Shown piece after piece: positions 34,907-42,601 of a DNA stretch of 64,000 nucleotides (its first letter is position 1; every line of letters starts with the position of its first letter). The translations under genes and the position numbers were made by a program. The stretch is from Stenotrophomonas aracearum (GTDB lineage Bacteria > Pseudomonadota > Gammaproteobacteria > Xanthomonadales > Xanthomonadaceae), in NCBI RefSeq assembly GCF_031834615.1, contig NZ_CP115543.1:372001-436000 (forward strand), given 5' to 3'. A model generated the notes under the pieces. The model made no database searches. It worked only from the letters and a program-made list of their open reading frames with translations, and was not told the DNA's origin.

Positions 34907-35842
34907 ATGAGCAACGGAAATGGTGTGACCGCGACCCTGTCGCAGGGCGTCGACAGCGTAAAAGAGACGGCCGAGAACGTTGGCGAAACCATCGCCCACA
35001 CCGCTGAAGAAGTGGTGGCCTCGGTGAAGAAGACCGCCAAGCGCGCCCGCAAGGCCGCCACCACCCAGGTTGCCAAGGTCAAGAAGGCCGTCAAGAAGGC
35101 CGAGAAGACCGTCGCCAAGAAGGCTGACAAGGCCGCCAAGTCGGTGGGCAAGACCCTGGCCAGCGCCAAGAAGAAGCTGGAAGCGGCCAAGTCCAACGCC
35201 AAGGCCGAAGCGGCCGCGCTGACCAAGAAGGTTGCCAAGAAGAAGGCCGCCGCCGAAAAGGCCGTGACCAAGACCACCAAGGCCGCCAAGAAGGTTGCCG
35301 GCAAGAAGGTCGCCACCGCCAAGAAGGCCGTGACCAAGAAGACCGCCGCTGCCAAGAAGGCCGTGACCAAGAAGACTGCCGCTGCCAAGAAGGTTGTGGG
35401 CAAGAAGGTCGCGACCGCGAAGAAGGCTGTCGCCAAGAAGTCGGCCACCGCCCGCAAGGTCGCTGGCAAGAAGACCGTTGCCGCCAAGAAGGTCGTCGGC
35501 AAGAAGGTCGCCACCGCCAAGAAGGCTGTGGCCAAGAAGTCGGCCACCGCCAAGAAGGTCGTGGGCAAGAAGACCGCCACCGCCCGCAAGACGGTCGGCA
35601 AGAAGGTCGCCACCGCCAAGAAGGCTGTCGCCCGCAAGTCGGCTGCTACCAAGAAGACCGTCGGCAAGAAGGTCGCCACCGCTAAGAAGGCCGTAGCCCG
35701 CAAGTCGGCTGCCACCAAGAAGGCTGTCGGCAAGAAGACCGCCGTGGCCCGCAAGTCGGTCGCCCGCAAGGCCGCTCCGGCCAAGCGCGCCGCCAAGACC
35801 GTGGCCCGCAAGGCCCCGGCCAAGCGCGTCGCCCGCAAGTAA
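34907..35842 (+). CDS. Histone H1-like Lys/Ala-rich DNA-binding protein
   Basis: 311 residues, nearly all Lys, Ala, Val, Thr, Arg and Ser. Residues 1-45 are less basic ([20 protein letters not shown]). Residues 119-294 are sixteen uninterrupted 11-residue units of the type [11 protein letters not shown] / [11 protein letters not shown]; a basic tail PAKRVARK ends the protein. This composition is that of eukaryotic H1 tails and bacterial HctB/AlgP-like proteins, which coat DNA; AlgP acts on alginate genes in Pseudomonas. Nucleoid binding is inferred, and the repeat makes length variation between strains likely. AGGAGG ribosome site; terminator hairpin at 35853. Confidence 0.88.
   Translation: MSNGNGVTATLSQGVDSVKETAENVGETIAHTAEEVVASVKKTAKRARKAATTQVAKVKKAVKKAEKTVAKKADKAAKSVGKTLASAKKKLEAAKSNAKAEAAALTKKVAKKKAAAEKAVTKTTKAAKKVAGKKVATAKKAVTKKTAAAKKAVTKKTAAAKKVVGKKVATAKKAVAKKSATARKVAGKKTVAAKKVVGKKVATAKKAVAKKSATAKKVVGKKTATARKTVGKKVATAKKAVARKSAATKKTVGKKVATAKKAVARKSAATKKAVGKKTAVARKSVARKAAPAKRAAKTVARKAPAKRVARK
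35261..35788 (+). repeat. In-frame 33-bp tandem repeat (16 units)
   Basis: Encodes the 11-residue repeats of the H1-like protein. Units keep the pattern V-G/A-K-K-x-A-T/A-A-K-K, with alternating GKK and AKK/ARK types. Copies differ at silent and conservative positions, so the array is old rather than freshly expanded. Confidence 0.85.
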
Positions 35843-35852
35843 TAGCGTCAAG

Positions 35853-35882
35853 CACGGCGCCTGCCTTCGGGCAGGCGCCGTG
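35853..35882. terminator. UUCG-tetraloop hairpin after the H1-like gene
   Basis: A 13-bp perfect stem (CACGGCGCCTGCC and its complement) closed by a TTCG loop with C-G closing pair, an exceptionally stable RNA hairpin. No T-run follows, so it may act by transcript stabilisation as much as termination. Confidence 0.7.
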
Positions 35883-35968
35883 AGCTCCAGCGCCAACACG
35901 CCGCGGCGACGCGGTGTCCGGTAAAACGCAGAGGCTTTCCCGCCGGTACGACAGGGAGTCTGCACACC

Positions 35969-36655
35969 ATGCGCAACCTGGATTTCAGCTCCTGGCAGGC
36001 CATGCTCTCGACCCTGGTCGGGTTGGCCGTCATTACGCTCATAGGCGTGGGTATCCGCCTGCTCTTCATGCAGACCCTGCAGCAGCGCCGCGAGCGCGAG
36101 AACCGCCAGATCAACGAGCGGCTGCGTACCTTGATTGCCGCCTACAAGACCCTGGGTGGGTCATTCACCGGGGCATTGCACGTTGACCCGCGCCACCTGC
36201 GCGACCTGCGGCAACTGGAAGCAGACAGCGACGAAGGCCTGGACCTCCCGGTCAGTGCCGGCAGCGACCGCGCCCGCCGCATACGCGATGCCGTGGAAGC
36301 GGCCCTCTCCGACATCGTGCTGCTCGGCACCGACGAGCAGGTTCGCCTGGCCGCGCATGCCGCCAACGAACTGGCCGAAGGCCGCGCCGTGCCCACCGCC
36401 GAGCTGGTGGTGTCGCTGCGCGACTTCATCCGCGAAGCCCTCGACCTGGCACCGATTCCTGCAAGCGTGACCATTCCACGCCAGGGGCCCGCCCGGCCTG
36501 CGCCGGGTGGCGCGCGCGGCAAGGCTGGCGGTGACGACCGCGCTGGCGGACGGGGCGGCGGTGGTGGCGGTGGCGGTATGGGAGGAATGGGTGGCGGTGG
36601 CGCAGGCATGGGCATGGGCCACCGCACGGACGACGACGGCAGCCACACCCGCTGA
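35969..36655 (+). CDS. Membrane-anchored protein with Gly/Met-rich tail, unknown function
   Basis: 228 residues. One N-terminal transmembrane helix (about 15-33) is followed by a long charged helical region (QQRRERENRQINERLRTLI), a folded part to about residue 165, a Pro/Arg linker and a tail of glycine and methionine repeats (GGGGGGGGMGGMGGGGAG) with two terminal His. A cytoplasmic body on a membrane anchor is the simplest reading. I do not recognise the family. Monocistronic between the H1-like gene and a convergent DUF1428 gene. Confidence 0.65.
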   Translation: MRNLDFSSWQAMLSTLVGLAVITLIGVGIRLLFMQTLQQRRERENRQINERLRTLIAAYKTLGGSFTGALHVDPRHLRDLRQLEADSDEGLDLPVSAGSDRARRIRDAVEAALSDIVLLGTDEQVRLAAHAANELAEGRAVPTAELVVSLRDFIREALDLAPIPASVTIPRQGPARPAPGGARGKAGGDDRAGGRGGGGGGGGMGGMGGGGAGMGMGHRTDDDGSHTR

Positions 36656-36700
36656 CCAAGGCGGTGGCTGCATGCGTCGTCGTCGCTGCCTGATGGCGTG

Positions 36701-37066
36701 TTACTTCTTGCCGTGCAATTCCACGATCGGAACGAAGCCCGCATAGATCATCCGCTTGCCGTCGAACGGCATCGGGTTGTTGGCCGGGTCCATGCGCGGG
36801 TCTTTCATCATCTTCTCCATGCCGGCATCGCGGGTGGCCTTGTCCGGCCATTCGATCCAGGAGAACACGATGGTCTCATCGTCCTTGGCTTCCACGGCGC
36901 GGAAGAAGTCGGTCTGCTTGCCGTGGGTGACATCGTCGCCCCAGCATTCCACGACGCGGGTGGCACCAAATTCGATGAACACCGAATCGCCTTCATTGGC
37001 GTGTTTGATGAACTTCTCTTTGTTGGTGGTGGGTACGGCCAGTACGAAACCGTCGATATAGGACAT
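36701..37066 (-). CDS. DUF1428 family protein
   Basis: 121 residues, soluble. The sequence MSYIDGFVLAVPTTNKEKF, the central VVECWGDDVTHGKQTDFF and DPRMDPANNPMPFDGKRMIY are hallmarks of DUF1428, a ferredoxin-like dimeric fold related to dimeric alpha-beta barrel proteins. Biochemical function unknown. ATG at 37066 begins the conserved domain. Convergent with the Gly/Met-rich protein gene. Confidence 0.9.
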   Translation of the reverse strand: MSYIDGFVLAVPTTNKEKFIKHANEGDSVFIEFGATRVVECWGDDVTHGKQTDFFRAVEAKDDETIVFSWIEWPDKATRDAGMEKMMKDPRMDPANNPMPFDGKRMIYAGFVPIVELHGKK

Positions 37067-37728
37067 CTGCAGCCTCCGGTAACCGGTGCGCCGGAATGGG
37101 CACCTTCAATGGGTACGACGCGGGGGAGTGAGGGAAATCGACAATGCGCTCTGGATCCGTCAGATCCGGTGACGACCACGTGTGCACGCGGTGTCATCAC
37201 GAAGAATCAAGGGGTTGCGCGACGGAATCGACCCGTTTTTGCCAGTCAGGGTCAGAAAATCCCTAACATCAGTGGGGAACATTCTGATGTTAATGGGCGC
37301 CGATTCAGCCCACTATTCAGTGGCCGGGCAGGACGCTCCCCAAGAGACCTGCGGTGTGACGCCCCAGCTGCGTCAGCCGGTGCACTACGGAAAATGGGCG
37401 CGTTCGCCGACTACTCCCCAAGAGCGGCTTCCCCAACGCGCGACGCCCCGCAAGGGTATCGTCGTGACCAGATTTCCCTTTTCTCCTTGCTTCAATCAAC
37501 TTCCTGCGCGGTGTCCACGCGCGGTTCATGCATGTTCGTGCACGCACAAAACACCTGAAAAATGCAGCGCGCGCGTATGCCAGAGCGCAACTGAACCGTT
37601 GCCCAAAATCGACGGTGTTGAAAGCGGCACACTTCAGGGCGCGTTGTGTCGAATAACGGAGAATTTACATTCCCGATGCAGAAGCCGCTTGCGCCACTGC
37701 ACGAACGAACAAGAAAAGGTGTACCCCC
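37067..37728. other. Long leader/intergenic region upstream of ax21
   Basis: 662 bp with no supported gene; a plus-strand open frame through it overlaps ax21 out of frame and lacks coding character. It contains an inverted repeat at 37264 and two copies of CTCCCCAAGAG (37336 and 37414), and is less GC-rich than the window. It must hold the divergent DUF1428 and ax21 promoters. Confidence 0.5.
37264..37292. promoter_or_regulatory. Perfect 9-bp inverted repeat upstream of ax21
   Basis: TAACATCAG, 11-nt spacer, CTGATGTTA. It lies 437 bp before the ax21 start and 198 bp before the DUF1428 start. Operator or RNA hairpin; not followed by a T-run. Confidence 0.45.
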
Positions 37729-38301
37729 ATGAAGACTTCCCTGATTGCCCTGGCGCTGGCCGCCGCCCTGCCGTTCGGCGCTTCCGCTGCCGAAGGCCTG
37801 TCCTACAATTACGCCGAAGGCGATTACGTCAAGACCGATGCCGACGGTGGCAAGGCTGACGGTTGGGGTGTAAAGGGTTCGTACGGTTTCCTGCCGAACT
37901 TCCATGCCTTCGGTGAGTTCAACCAGCAGAAGACCGACATCGGCGACTTCAAGATCGACCAGTGGCGCGTCGGCGTGGGCTACAACCAGGCCATTGCCAC
38001 CAGCACCGACTTCGTGGGCCGCGTTGCCTACAACAAGTTCGACCCGAAGGAAGGCCTGGACTTCAACGGCTACAGCGCTGAAGCCGGTATCCGTACCGCG
38101 TTCGGCCAGCACGCCGAAGTCTATGCAATGGCCGGCTACGAGGACTACAGCAAGAAGCACGGCATCAACCCGGATGGCGCCTTCTACGGCCGCCTGGGTG
38201 GCCAGGTGAAGTTGAACCAGAACTGGGGCATCAACGGCGACATCAAGATGGATCGCCACGGTGACAAGGAATGGTCGGTCGGCCCGCGCTTCAGCTGGTA
38301 A
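37729..38301 (+). CDS. ax21: Ax21-family outer-membrane beta-barrel protein
   Basis: 190 residues. Signal peptide MKTSLIALALAAALPFGASA followed by alternating strands typical of an eight-stranded barrel and a terminal Trp (VGPRFSW). GLSYNYAEGDYVKTDADGG and the overall layout match Ax21 of Xanthomonas and Stenotrophomonas. Earlier claims that Ax21 is a quorum signal or rice XA21 ligand were withdrawn in the literature; an outer-membrane or vesicle protein is the safe description. Long leader upstream; terminator at 38349. Confidence 0.88.
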   Translation: MKTSLIALALAAALPFGASAAEGLSYNYAEGDYVKTDADGGKADGWGVKGSYGFLPNFHAFGEFNQQKTDIGDFKIDQWRVGVGYNQAIATSTDFVGRVAYNKFDPKEGLDFNGYSAEAGIRTAFGQHAEVYAMAGYEDYSKKHGINPDGAFYGRLGGQVKLNQNWGINGDIKMDRHGDKEWSVGPRFSW

Positions 38302-38348
38302 GCGGCGTCTGATCGCTTCGCTACGCGCGGTACCGGCGTAGCGGCAGG

Positions 38349-38375
38349 GGCCCGGCAACTTGCCGGGCCTTTTTT
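38349..38375 (+). terminator. Rho-independent terminator after ax21
   Basis: Stem GGCCCGGCAA / TTGCCGGGCC followed by TTTTTT. Confidence 0.9.
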
Positions 38376-38419
38376 ATGCGCGCGCCGGGGCGATAATGCG
38401 GCGACTTCCGGAGATCTCC

Positions 38420-38845
38420 ATGTCTGAGTCCATCCCGTTGCAGCAACCCCGCGTCGGCTGCGGCGCCGTCATCCAGCGCGCCGACGGCGCGATCCTGCTG
38501 GTCCAGCGCGGGCGTCAGCCCGAACAGGGCCACTGGGGCCTGCCCGGCGGCAAGGTCGACTGGATGGAGAAGGTCGAAGACGCAATGGTGCGCGAAGTGC
38601 TGGAAGAGACCGGCCTGAAGGTAAGCGTGGAAAGGCTGCTGTGCGTGGTGGACCATTTCGAGCCTGCGCTGGGCCAGCACTGGGTCGCCCCGGTCTACCT
38701 GGTGCGTGCACCGGCCGACGCACAGGCCATGCACCTGGAGCCGGAGGCGATACTGGCGCTGGACTGGTTCCAGCTTGATGCGTTGCCTGCGCCGCTTACG
38801 CGCTCCGCTACCGCGGGCCTGGCGCGGCTTTCGACGTCTGGTTGA
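38420..38845 (+). CDS. Nudix hydrolase
   Basis: 141 residues with a complete Nudix box from GGKVDWMEKVEDAMVREV to LEETGLKV (pattern GX5EX7REUXEEXGU; about residues 45-67). The N-terminal VGCGAVIQRADGAILLVQRG and C-terminal short length fit ADP-ribose or NTP pyrophosphatase-like members; substrate cannot be told. ATG at 38420 follows a GGAG; an ORF extension upstream runs into the ax21 terminator. A pair of REP elements follows. Confidence 0.9.
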   Translation: MSESIPLQQPRVGCGAVIQRADGAILLVQRGRQPEQGHWGLPGGKVDWMEKVEDAMVREVLEETGLKVSVERLLCVVDHFEPALGQHWVAPVYLVRAPADAQAMHLEPEAILALDWFQLDALPAPLTRSATAGLARLSTSG

Positions 38846-38857
38846 TGCATTCCGGAG

Positions 38858-38881
38858 CAGCCACGCAGGGCGTGGCTCTAC
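38858..38881 (-). repeat. SMAG/REP element, left arm of an inverted pair
   Basis: Minus-strand GTAGAGCCACGC, CCT, GCGTGGCTG, 12 bp after the Nudix stop. Mirror image of the copy at 38903, 21 bp away. Confidence 0.88.
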
Positions 38882-38902
38882 CGGGGTGATGCCATCCTGC
38901 GG

Positions 38903-38926
38903 GTAGAGCCACGCCCTGCGTGGCTG
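38903..38926 (+). repeat. SMAG/REP element, right arm of an inverted pair
   Basis: GTAGAGCCACGC, CCT, GCGTGGCTG. The dimer lies between the convergent Nudix and DUF6165 genes. Confidence 0.88.
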
Positions 38927-38941
38927 CCGCAGCACGGCAAA

Positions 38942-39331
38942 TCACTCGCCCTGGTACTGCTTTTCCTCAACCAGCTGCGACCCCGCAATCCGGTTGATCT
39001 CGTTCTTCACCTTCACCCGCTCGCCGTTGGTGCCGTACACCCCACGCGCCAGCTGGATGAACTGATCGTCGAACACCTGCGCTGCTTCCTTGTCGCGCAG
39101 CTGGTCCTGGATCACCCACATGCGCTCGTTGATTTCCTTCAGCTGCGTCTTCAGCGCGGCCAGGCCCGGCTGCGCGCCGACCTGTTCCTGCCACAGCGGC
39201 AGCAGGCCATCGAGTTCGGTGCGCACGTTGGCGACCTTGCCCGCATCGGTGATGCGCTCGGCCTTGATTTCCAGGATGGTGATCTTGTCGATCAGCTCGC
39301 CAATCGATACCGGGGTCAGGATCGCGTCCAC
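38942..39331 (-). CDS. DUF6165 family protein
   Basis: 129 residues, soluble and mostly helical. The opening TPVSIGELIDKITILEIKAE and the later VFDDQFIQLARGVYGTNGER match DUF6165, a small conserved family of unknown function often near glycan-related genes in other bacteria. GTG at 39331 gives the family's usual N-terminus; no better ATG is in frame. Convergent with the Nudix gene across a REP pair. Confidence 0.8.
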   Translation of the reverse strand: MDAILTPVSIGELIDKITILEIKAERITDAGKVANVRTELDGLLPLWQEQVGAQPGLAALKTQLKEINERMWVIQDQLRDKEAAQVFDDQFIQLARGVYGTNGERVKVKNEINRIAGSQLVEEKQYQGE

Positions 39332-39508
39332 GCCATACTCGCTGCAGGTCAGTCAGGGCGGTCATGATAGCGCGGCCCGGCTGAAGGCCTGGTAGGCAGC
39401 TTTTACGCCGAATTTGCGCGCGCCCCGCTTGCGCCGCATGGCGCCTTTACGGTCCCGCTCACCACACTGTGCGCTTCAACGGCGAGGCCGTTTCCTGGAG
39501 TTGCAGAC

Positions 39509-40213
39509 GTGGTGGAAATGCTGGATGCACGGCGCGCGCTGCGCCGCATGGGTACGCTGGTGGTGGGCCTGGCCCTGAGTGGGTCGGCCCTGGCCGGCGT
39601 GAGCGGCAACGCTACGCTGACCTCGGACTATGTGTGGCGCGGCAGCTCGCAGACCCTGGAAGACCCGGCGGTGCAGGCGGGTATCAAACTGGCCAGCGAG
39701 CCGGGCTGGTACGCCTCGATGTGGGGTTCCGGGGTGTCGTTCGAACCGGACGCCGGTGCACGCAGCGAGTTCGATCTCGTGGCCGGGTGGAGCGGTCAGC
39801 TGGCGCCGGACTGGGCGCTGGACGTGAATCTCACCCATTACCTGTATCCGTCCACCGACGTGGACCTGGACTGGACCGAGCTCAACAGCACCCTGACCTG
39901 GAAAGAGCGGGTGTGGGTCAGCGTGGGCGTGTCGGACGATGCACTGGCCAGTGGCCGCACCGGAACCTACGCGCAGCTGGGCGCACGGCTGCCCTTGAAT
40001 GATCAATGGCGCCTGGAAGGCGCGGTCGGCCAGTACTGGCTCGACAGCGCCTACGCAGACGACTACCTGCATGGCCAGCTCAGCGCCATCTGGACCGTGC
40101 ACGGCCCGTGGGAACTTCGCCTCACCGCGCACGACACCGACCGTGCCGCCAAACGCCTGTTCGGCGGCAACGCCGGGTCGCGCGTGGAGTTCGCGGTGCA
40201 GACCGCGTTCTGA
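39509..40213 (+). CDS. TorF-type putative porin
   Basis: 234 residues. Signal peptide (about residues 13-29, RMGTLVVGLALSGSALA) and then a beta-barrel repeat sequence with the family opening GNATLTSDYVWRGSSQT and regular amphipathic strands to a terminal Phe (EFAVQTAF). This matches the conserved outer-membrane family (TIGR02001) now called TorF. Start is GTG 39509; ATG at 39518 or 39548 would also leave the signal peptide. Its stop is 1 bp from the convergent DUF1456 stop. Confidence 0.82.
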   Translation: MVEMLDARRALRRMGTLVVGLALSGSALAGVSGNATLTSDYVWRGSSQTLEDPAVQAGIKLASEPGWYASMWGSGVSFEPDAGARSEFDLVAGWSGQLAPDWALDVNLTHYLYPSTDVDLDWTELNSTLTWKERVWVSVGVSDDALASGRTGTYAQLGARLPLNDQWRLEGAVGQYWLDSAYADDYLHGQLSAIWTVHGPWELRLTAHDTDRAAKRLFGGNAGSRVEFAVQTAF

Positions 40214-40214
40214 A

Positions 40215-40685
40215 TCAACCGCCGCGAACGCGCAGGGTCAGCCCCTTGAGGAAGTTGCGCAGCAACTGGTCGCCACAGGCACGGAAGTTCTTGTGGTCCG
40301 GCTGCCGGAACAGCGCCGACAATTCCGGCTTGGACACCGGGAAACCGGCGCTTTCGAAGATCGCGTGCATGTCCACGTCCTTCAGCTCGAAGGCCACGCG
40401 CAGCTTCTTCAGCACCAGGTTGTTGGTGATGCGCTTTTCCACCGGGCGCAGCGGCTGGCTTTCATCGCGGCCGCGATTGAGCACGATCAGGCCGTCAAGG
40501 AAATGCGCCAGGCTGCGATCGTCGCAGGCCACGAAGCCTTCCTCGTCTTCCTTGCGCAGCCAGCCCGGCACGTTGGCCTTGTCGACCACGAACGCCGGGT
40601 CGGCCAAGGCACAGATCTCGGCAATTTTGCCGTCGCTGAGATCGAGCATGTAACGGATGCTGCGCAGTACATCATTGTTGATCAT
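40215..40685 (-). CDS. DUF1456 family protein (YehS-like)
   Basis: 156 residues containing two copies of the DUF1456 motif: INNDVLRSIRYMLDLSD at the start and ITNNLVLKKLRVAFELKD from about residue 84. The family is small, soluble and of unknown function (E. coli YehS). ATG at 40685 begins the first repeat exactly. Its stop lies 1 bp from the stop of the convergent porin gene, with no terminator hairpin between. Confidence 0.9.
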   Translation of the reverse strand: MINNDVLRSIRYMLDLSDGKIAEICALADPAFVVDKANVPGWLRKEDEEGFVACDDRSLAHFLDGLIVLNRGRDESQPLRPVEKRITNNLVLKKLRVAFELKDVDMHAIFESAGFPVSKPELSALFRQPDHKNFRACGDQLLRNFLKGLTLRVRGG

Positions 40686-40844
40686 GGGGGACGTCCAATA
40701 CCGCCATCGCGGCTGCGTGGCTGGTGGCCATTTTACCCCCAGCCGGGCCGCTGCCCCGGAAACCGGCATCTGGCCTGTCATCTGACTGCCACGAAAGTGA
40801 AGCACAGTGCGCTCCTCAGGTACTTTCAGGCAGTGGAGCGGGCA

Positions 40845-41348
40845 ATGCGCAGGTGGCAGGTTCTTGCGGGTGTGGGCATGGTCTGGCTGGCCGCGACGGC
40901 CTCGGCCCAGGCCCCGTATGTGGCGATCGAACAGCGCGTGGACCCGCAGCAGCTGGCCGAAGTGGGGCTCACTCCCGCCCAGCTGCAGACCCTGAACCGC
41001 CTGCTGCGCGAGGCCGATGCCCGTGCGCCGGCCTCGGTGGCGTCCGCCCCGATGGACCCGGCCGCTGCTTCGGCGCCGCTGCCCGGCGCGCCCACCCCGG
41101 CGCCGATGTTCCCCGGCCTGGACGACGGTCCCATCCATGCCAACGTCACCGGCCAGGTCGACGGCTGGCAGCCGGGCACCGTGTTCACCCTGGACAACGG
41201 CCAGCAGTGGCAGGTGCTCAAGGGCGAGCTGAAGCTCAAGGCCAGCCGTGCCAACCCGGCCATCGTGGTGGTACCGGGCATCGCCGGGCGCTGGTTCCTG
41301 CAGGTGGACGAAGACCTGCCCAAGGCCCGCGTGTTCCGGATCCGCTGA
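40845..41348 (+). CDS. Exported protein of unknown function
   Basis: 167 residues. Signal peptide MRRWQVLAGVGMVWLAATASA; a Pro/Ala linker (about 60-90); then a compact strand-rich domain with DGWQPGTVFTLDNGQQWQVL and RWFLQVDEDLPKARVFRIR, which looks like a small periplasmic barrel or OB-like fold. Upstream GTG-type starts would lose the signal. Family not recognised. It precedes an SDR gene on the same strand by 70 bp. Confidence 0.7.
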   Translation: MRRWQVLAGVGMVWLAATASAQAPYVAIEQRVDPQQLAEVGLTPAQLQTLNRLLREADARAPASVASAPMDPAAASAPLPGAPTPAPMFPGLDDGPIHANVTGQVDGWQPGTVFTLDNGQQWQVLKGELKLKASRANPAIVVVPGIAGRWFLQVDEDLPKARVFRIR

Positions 41349-41418
41349 TCCGCCAGCGCGCGCCAACACAGCGGCGCGCAGGGTGCGAAAATGGCCGGGA
41401 ATCCCACGGAGACCCGCG

Positions 41419-42168
41419 ATGACCCGTACCGCTCTGATCACTGGCGCCACGTCCGGCTTTGGCGCCGCCGCCGTCCATCGTTTCGCCCAGGCCGGCTGGC
41501 GTGTCATCGCCACCGGGCGCCGCGCCGAACGGCTGCAGCCGCTGGTCGACGCCTACGGCCCCGAGCGTGTGCACGCCGCCGTGTTCGACGTCCGCGACAC
41601 CGCCGCGATGGACGCTGCGCTGGCCGCGCTGCCGGCCGGTTTTGCCGACATCGACCTGCTGGTCAACAACGCTGGTCTGGCCCAGGGCACTGCCCCGGCG
41701 CAGAGCGCGTCGCTGGAAGACTGGCGCACCATGATCGACACCAACGTGACCGCGCTGGTCACGCTGACCCACCGCCTGCTGCCGCAGCTGGTGGCGCGCA
41801 AGGGCGCGATCATCAACATCAGCTCGGTCGCTGGCGTGTACCCGTACCCCGGCGGCAACGCCTACGGCGGCACCAAGGCCTTCGTCAGCCAGTTCTCGCT
41901 GGGCCTGCGCTCGGACCTGCACGGTACCGGCGTACGCGTGACCACCATCGAACCGGGCATGGCCGAAACCGAATTCACCCTGGTCCGCACCCACGGCAAC
42001 CAGGCCGCTTCGGACACGCTGTACACCGGTGCCAACCCGATGACCGCCGACGACATCGCCGAGCAGATCCTCTGGGTAGCCAACCTGCCGGCCCACCTCA
42101 ACATCAACCGCCTTGAAGTGATGCCGGTCAGCCAGTCCTTCGCCGGTTTCCAGGTGGCGCGCGACTAA
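41419..42168 (+). CDS. Short-chain dehydrogenase (YdfG-like)
   Basis: 249-residue classical SDR. NADP-binding TGATSGFG at residues 7-14, with GRR after the second strand favouring NADP(H). Structural NNAG near 84; catalytic Ser in NISSVAGVYP and Tyr/Lys in YGGTK. Sequence near PGMAETEFTLVR is like YdfG, an NADP-dependent 3-hydroxy-acid/serine dehydrogenase. Cytoplasmic. Its TAA stop overlaps the stop of the convergent VOC gene by 4 bp. Confidence 0.92.
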   Translation: MTRTALITGATSGFGAAAVHRFAQAGWRVIATGRRAERLQPLVDAYGPERVHAAVFDVRDTAAMDAALAALPAGFADIDLLVNNAGLAQGTAPAQSASLEDWRTMIDTNVTALVTLTHRLLPQLVARKGAIINISSVAGVYPYPGGNAYGGTKAFVSQFSLGLRSDLHGTGVRVTTIEPGMAETEFTLVRTHGNQAASDTLYTGANPMTADDIAEQILWVANLPAHLNINRLEVMPVSQSFAGFQVARD

Positions 42169-42521
42169 GCCGCGGTCCACACCGCCAATTCATACCCATC
42201 CGGGTCGTTGAAATGGAACCGCCGCCCGCCCGGGAATTCAAACGTCGGCGTGGAAATCTTCGCGCCGGCCGCTTCCACCCGTGCCTGGGTGGCCTCCAGG
42301 TCATCCGCATACAGGATCACCAGCGGCCCACCGCTGCGGGCCGGCCCATCGGTGGTGAACCCACCGCGCAATCGTCCGTCGTTGAACTCGGTGTAGCCCG
42401 GGCCGTAGTCGGTGAAGGTCCAGCCAAACACCGTGCCGTAGAACGCCTTGCTGCGGGCAATGTCGCCCACGTTGAATTCGATGTTGTCGATGCGGCGATC
42501 GTTGCCTTCAGAGGTACCCAT
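42165..42521 (-). CDS. VOC/glyoxalase-superfamily protein
   Basis: 118 residues with paired beta-alpha-beta-beta-beta units: IDNIEFNVGDIARSKAFYGT, GPLVILYADDLEATQARVEA and the closing RRFHFNDPDGYELAVWT. The family includes glyoxalase I, dioxygenases and resistance proteins; substrate unknown. ATG at 42521 starts the domain. It overlaps the convergent SDR stop (CTAA read on both strands). A terminator lies upstream of it, ending the ftsN-like transcript. Confidence 0.88.
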   Translation of the reverse strand: MGTSEGNDRRIDNIEFNVGDIARSKAFYGTVFGWTFTDYGPGYTEFNDGRLRGGFTTDGPARSGGPLVILYADDLEATQARVEAAGAKISTPTFEFPGGRRFHFNDPDGYELAVWTAA

Positions 42522-42557
42522 GCGTGCTCTCCATGACGTGGAGCGCCAGCATAGCCG

Positions 42558-42589
42558 CAAAAAAAAAGCCCCGCAGTGCGGGGCTTTTT
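42558..42589. terminator. Bidirectional rho-independent terminator
   Basis: A-run, stem AAGCCCCGC / GCGGGGCTT, T-run. Terminates the leftward argS/SPOR transcript just after the stop at 42602. Confidence 0.9.
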
Positions 42590-42601
42590 CAGGGCTCAAG
42601 G

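Noticed and set aside
35261..35788. CRISPR-like or tandem-repeat array
   Set aside because: The 33-bp periodicity is in-frame coding sequence of the H1-like protein, with no unique spacers.
37182..37859. Plus-strand open frame through the ax21 leader
   Set aside because: It overlaps ax21 out of frame, has no ribosome site or recognisable domain, and its sequence is low-complexity and Arg/Pro/Cys-rich.
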